Source of the DNA: Beroe ovata
Lineage: Eukaryota > Ctenophora > Nuda > Beroida > Beroidae
Assembly: GCA_946803715.1 (NCBI GenBank)
Contig: CAMPET010000011.1
Span: 97,662-158,721 of the forward strand
Reading direction: 5' to 3'
DNA length: 61,060 bases
Shown here: positions 59,881 through 61,060 of the stretch, piece by piece
Numbering within the stretch: position 1 is the first letter of the stretch
Layout of the letters: the number at the start of each line of letters is the position of its first letter
The notes under the pieces: model-generated
The model's input: only the letters and a program-made list of their open reading frames with translations
Database searches by the model: none
What the model was told of the DNA's origin: nothing
Made by a program: the position numbers and the translations under genes

Positions 59881-61060
59881 CCTAGTGTGGAGACTCTGGG
59901 AGACAACAGTCAACACAACTTAAATCCGGGGATGAATTGACAATCTAATATGGATTGAAGCCGCGATTCAAGGAAGTATAATGAATACAATTAAATCGAG
60001 GCACTTTATCGAGCGCAAATTTGGAATGTCAAACCAAGGGTTACATTGTAAACGTATAAACCTTTCTCGATACTCAATGAATTGCTCTTATGAGCTTATG
60101 AGATCAAGGATATAAAATATAAATGCTTTATTTAATGAGGGTGCCTGCAGGTCGAATACAAAGCAGCCGCGTGTTGTTTGATGAATTTGGGTGGGAGATG
60201 TATCCAAGCAACACACACGCATGATCACGCCCACACGCACACACACACACACACACTTACACACATGAACACGCCCGTGAAATCTGACAACAAATGTTAC
60301 GCCGAGGCAAACAACTGTCAACTATTATATACAAGCAACAAAAAGTTGGGGAGGGAGGTGTTATGTTAGAGGGTGCGTAATATCATGTGTGCTTGTGTGT
60401 GTTGTGTGACGTGTGTGTGTGTGTTTATCACGGCATTGGATCAATATAATTATGTGATTGGGTGATTATGTAAATTGTATCTAGGCGTTATTTGTGTGCG
60501 GGTAATTGTATTGTAGAGGATCTTGCATCATGTTTACTTCACACACAAATACACACACGCAAACCCGGCTCAAGCTTCATACCTAGATATTGCCTTCATA
60601 TATAAACTCTCAATAAGTCTCAATATTGCAGGAACACAATTGCACCCCTTTTGAACAACACACACGATAATAATGCTCTCGGTGTTTTGGTCTGTGTCAT
60701 TATAGGTATTTCCCCACTCACTATAGGAATAGACCGGATAGCCGCTCTTTCATAATTGTAACGCTATGAAATATGGTAGAATATGCCTTCGTTAGTGAAA
60801 AGTGGCAAGTACGTGAATGGAGGCTGAGCTTCAGCTGAAAACTTACAAAGAACACAAATGCACAAACAAAGAACACAAAACAAAGAACACAAATGCACGA
60901 GCGAGAGAGAGAGAGAGAAAGAGAATGTTATCATCAAGTGAAAATAGTTGATGTGCAGAGATCAAAGCATGTCTGTGAGGTGACACGTCGAGGTGAACAC
61001 TGTGAACGTGTATCTCTTACTTCATAATATAATTTCAAAATTTGTGTGTGTGTGTGTGTG
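59881..61060. other. GPCR upstream region with CA/TG tracts
   Basis: No exon recognised. (AC)n at about 60225-60260, TG-rich tract at 60390-60425, GA-rich tract near 60900-60920 and (TG)n at the right edge. Confidence 0.6.

Noticed and set aside
1-61060. CRISPR array, operons, prokaryotic promoters or tRNA/rRNA genes
   Set aside because: The sequence is an animal nuclear region; tandem repeats lack CRISPR-type spacers and no tRNA or rRNA sequence was recognised by eye.

Overview
This is animal (metazoan) nuclear DNA. Nearly every recognisable gene is split into short exons with GT-AG introns, and the families are animal ones: a class A GPCR, a DMTF1-type Myb factor, an IRP/aconitase relative, BTB proteins and a ciliary-type cyclic-nucleotide-binding protein. 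Genes are close together, often nested inside each other's introns. The DNA between them carries small foldback elements, microsatellites and minisatellites. A non-bilaterian or other marine invertebrate is plausible, but I could not fix the lineage. The assembly has one 484-base gap (50534-51017) and about a dozen isolated single Ns. Several Ns sit exactly between two near-identical direct repeats, so some tandem duplications are probably assembly joins. I built the gene models by hand from ORFs, splice sites and matching intron phases; none was tested against transcripts.

Layout. 0.9-2.5 kb: a plus-strand C-terminal exon and the first half of a MATE transporter (minus). 4.1-10.2 kb: a DMTF1-like Myb gene (minus) with one exon pair present twice, hosting a PPxY membrane-protein gene (plus) in its large intron. 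11.5-12.4 kb: a small secreted protein, weakly galectin-like (minus). 13.4-14.6 kb: QNG1 queuosine salvage (minus). 14.9-18.2 kb: a divergent IRP1/aconitase homologue lacking Fe-S and catalytic residues (minus). 19.2-26.8 kb: a repeat-rich zone with a PHD-finger ORF1-like fragment, GC-rich foldback repeats, a broken hAT/ZNF862-like ORF and a broken coiled-coil ORF. 27-31.8 kb: nothing convincing.

31.8-53.6 kb: plus-strand exons of a CNBD2-like cyclic-nucleotide-binding protein, with several possible first exons that all end in phase 2. Inside its territory lie a minus-strand gene for a 797-residue secreted Lys/Tyr/Asn-rich repeat protein (40.4-42.9 kb) and two tandem BTB genes (44.1-47.1 kb). 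One CNBD2 exon appears to be missing and may be in the assembly gap. 54.8-59.9 kb: a complete 11-exon orphan class A GPCR (minus), 420 residues. The intron just after its TM7 exon holds a minisatellite that is an array of RFX X-box motifs.

No shared pathway joins these genes. The most unusual items are the pseudo-aconitase, the secreted repeat protein, the X-box array, the duplicated DMTF1 exons and the foldback elements.
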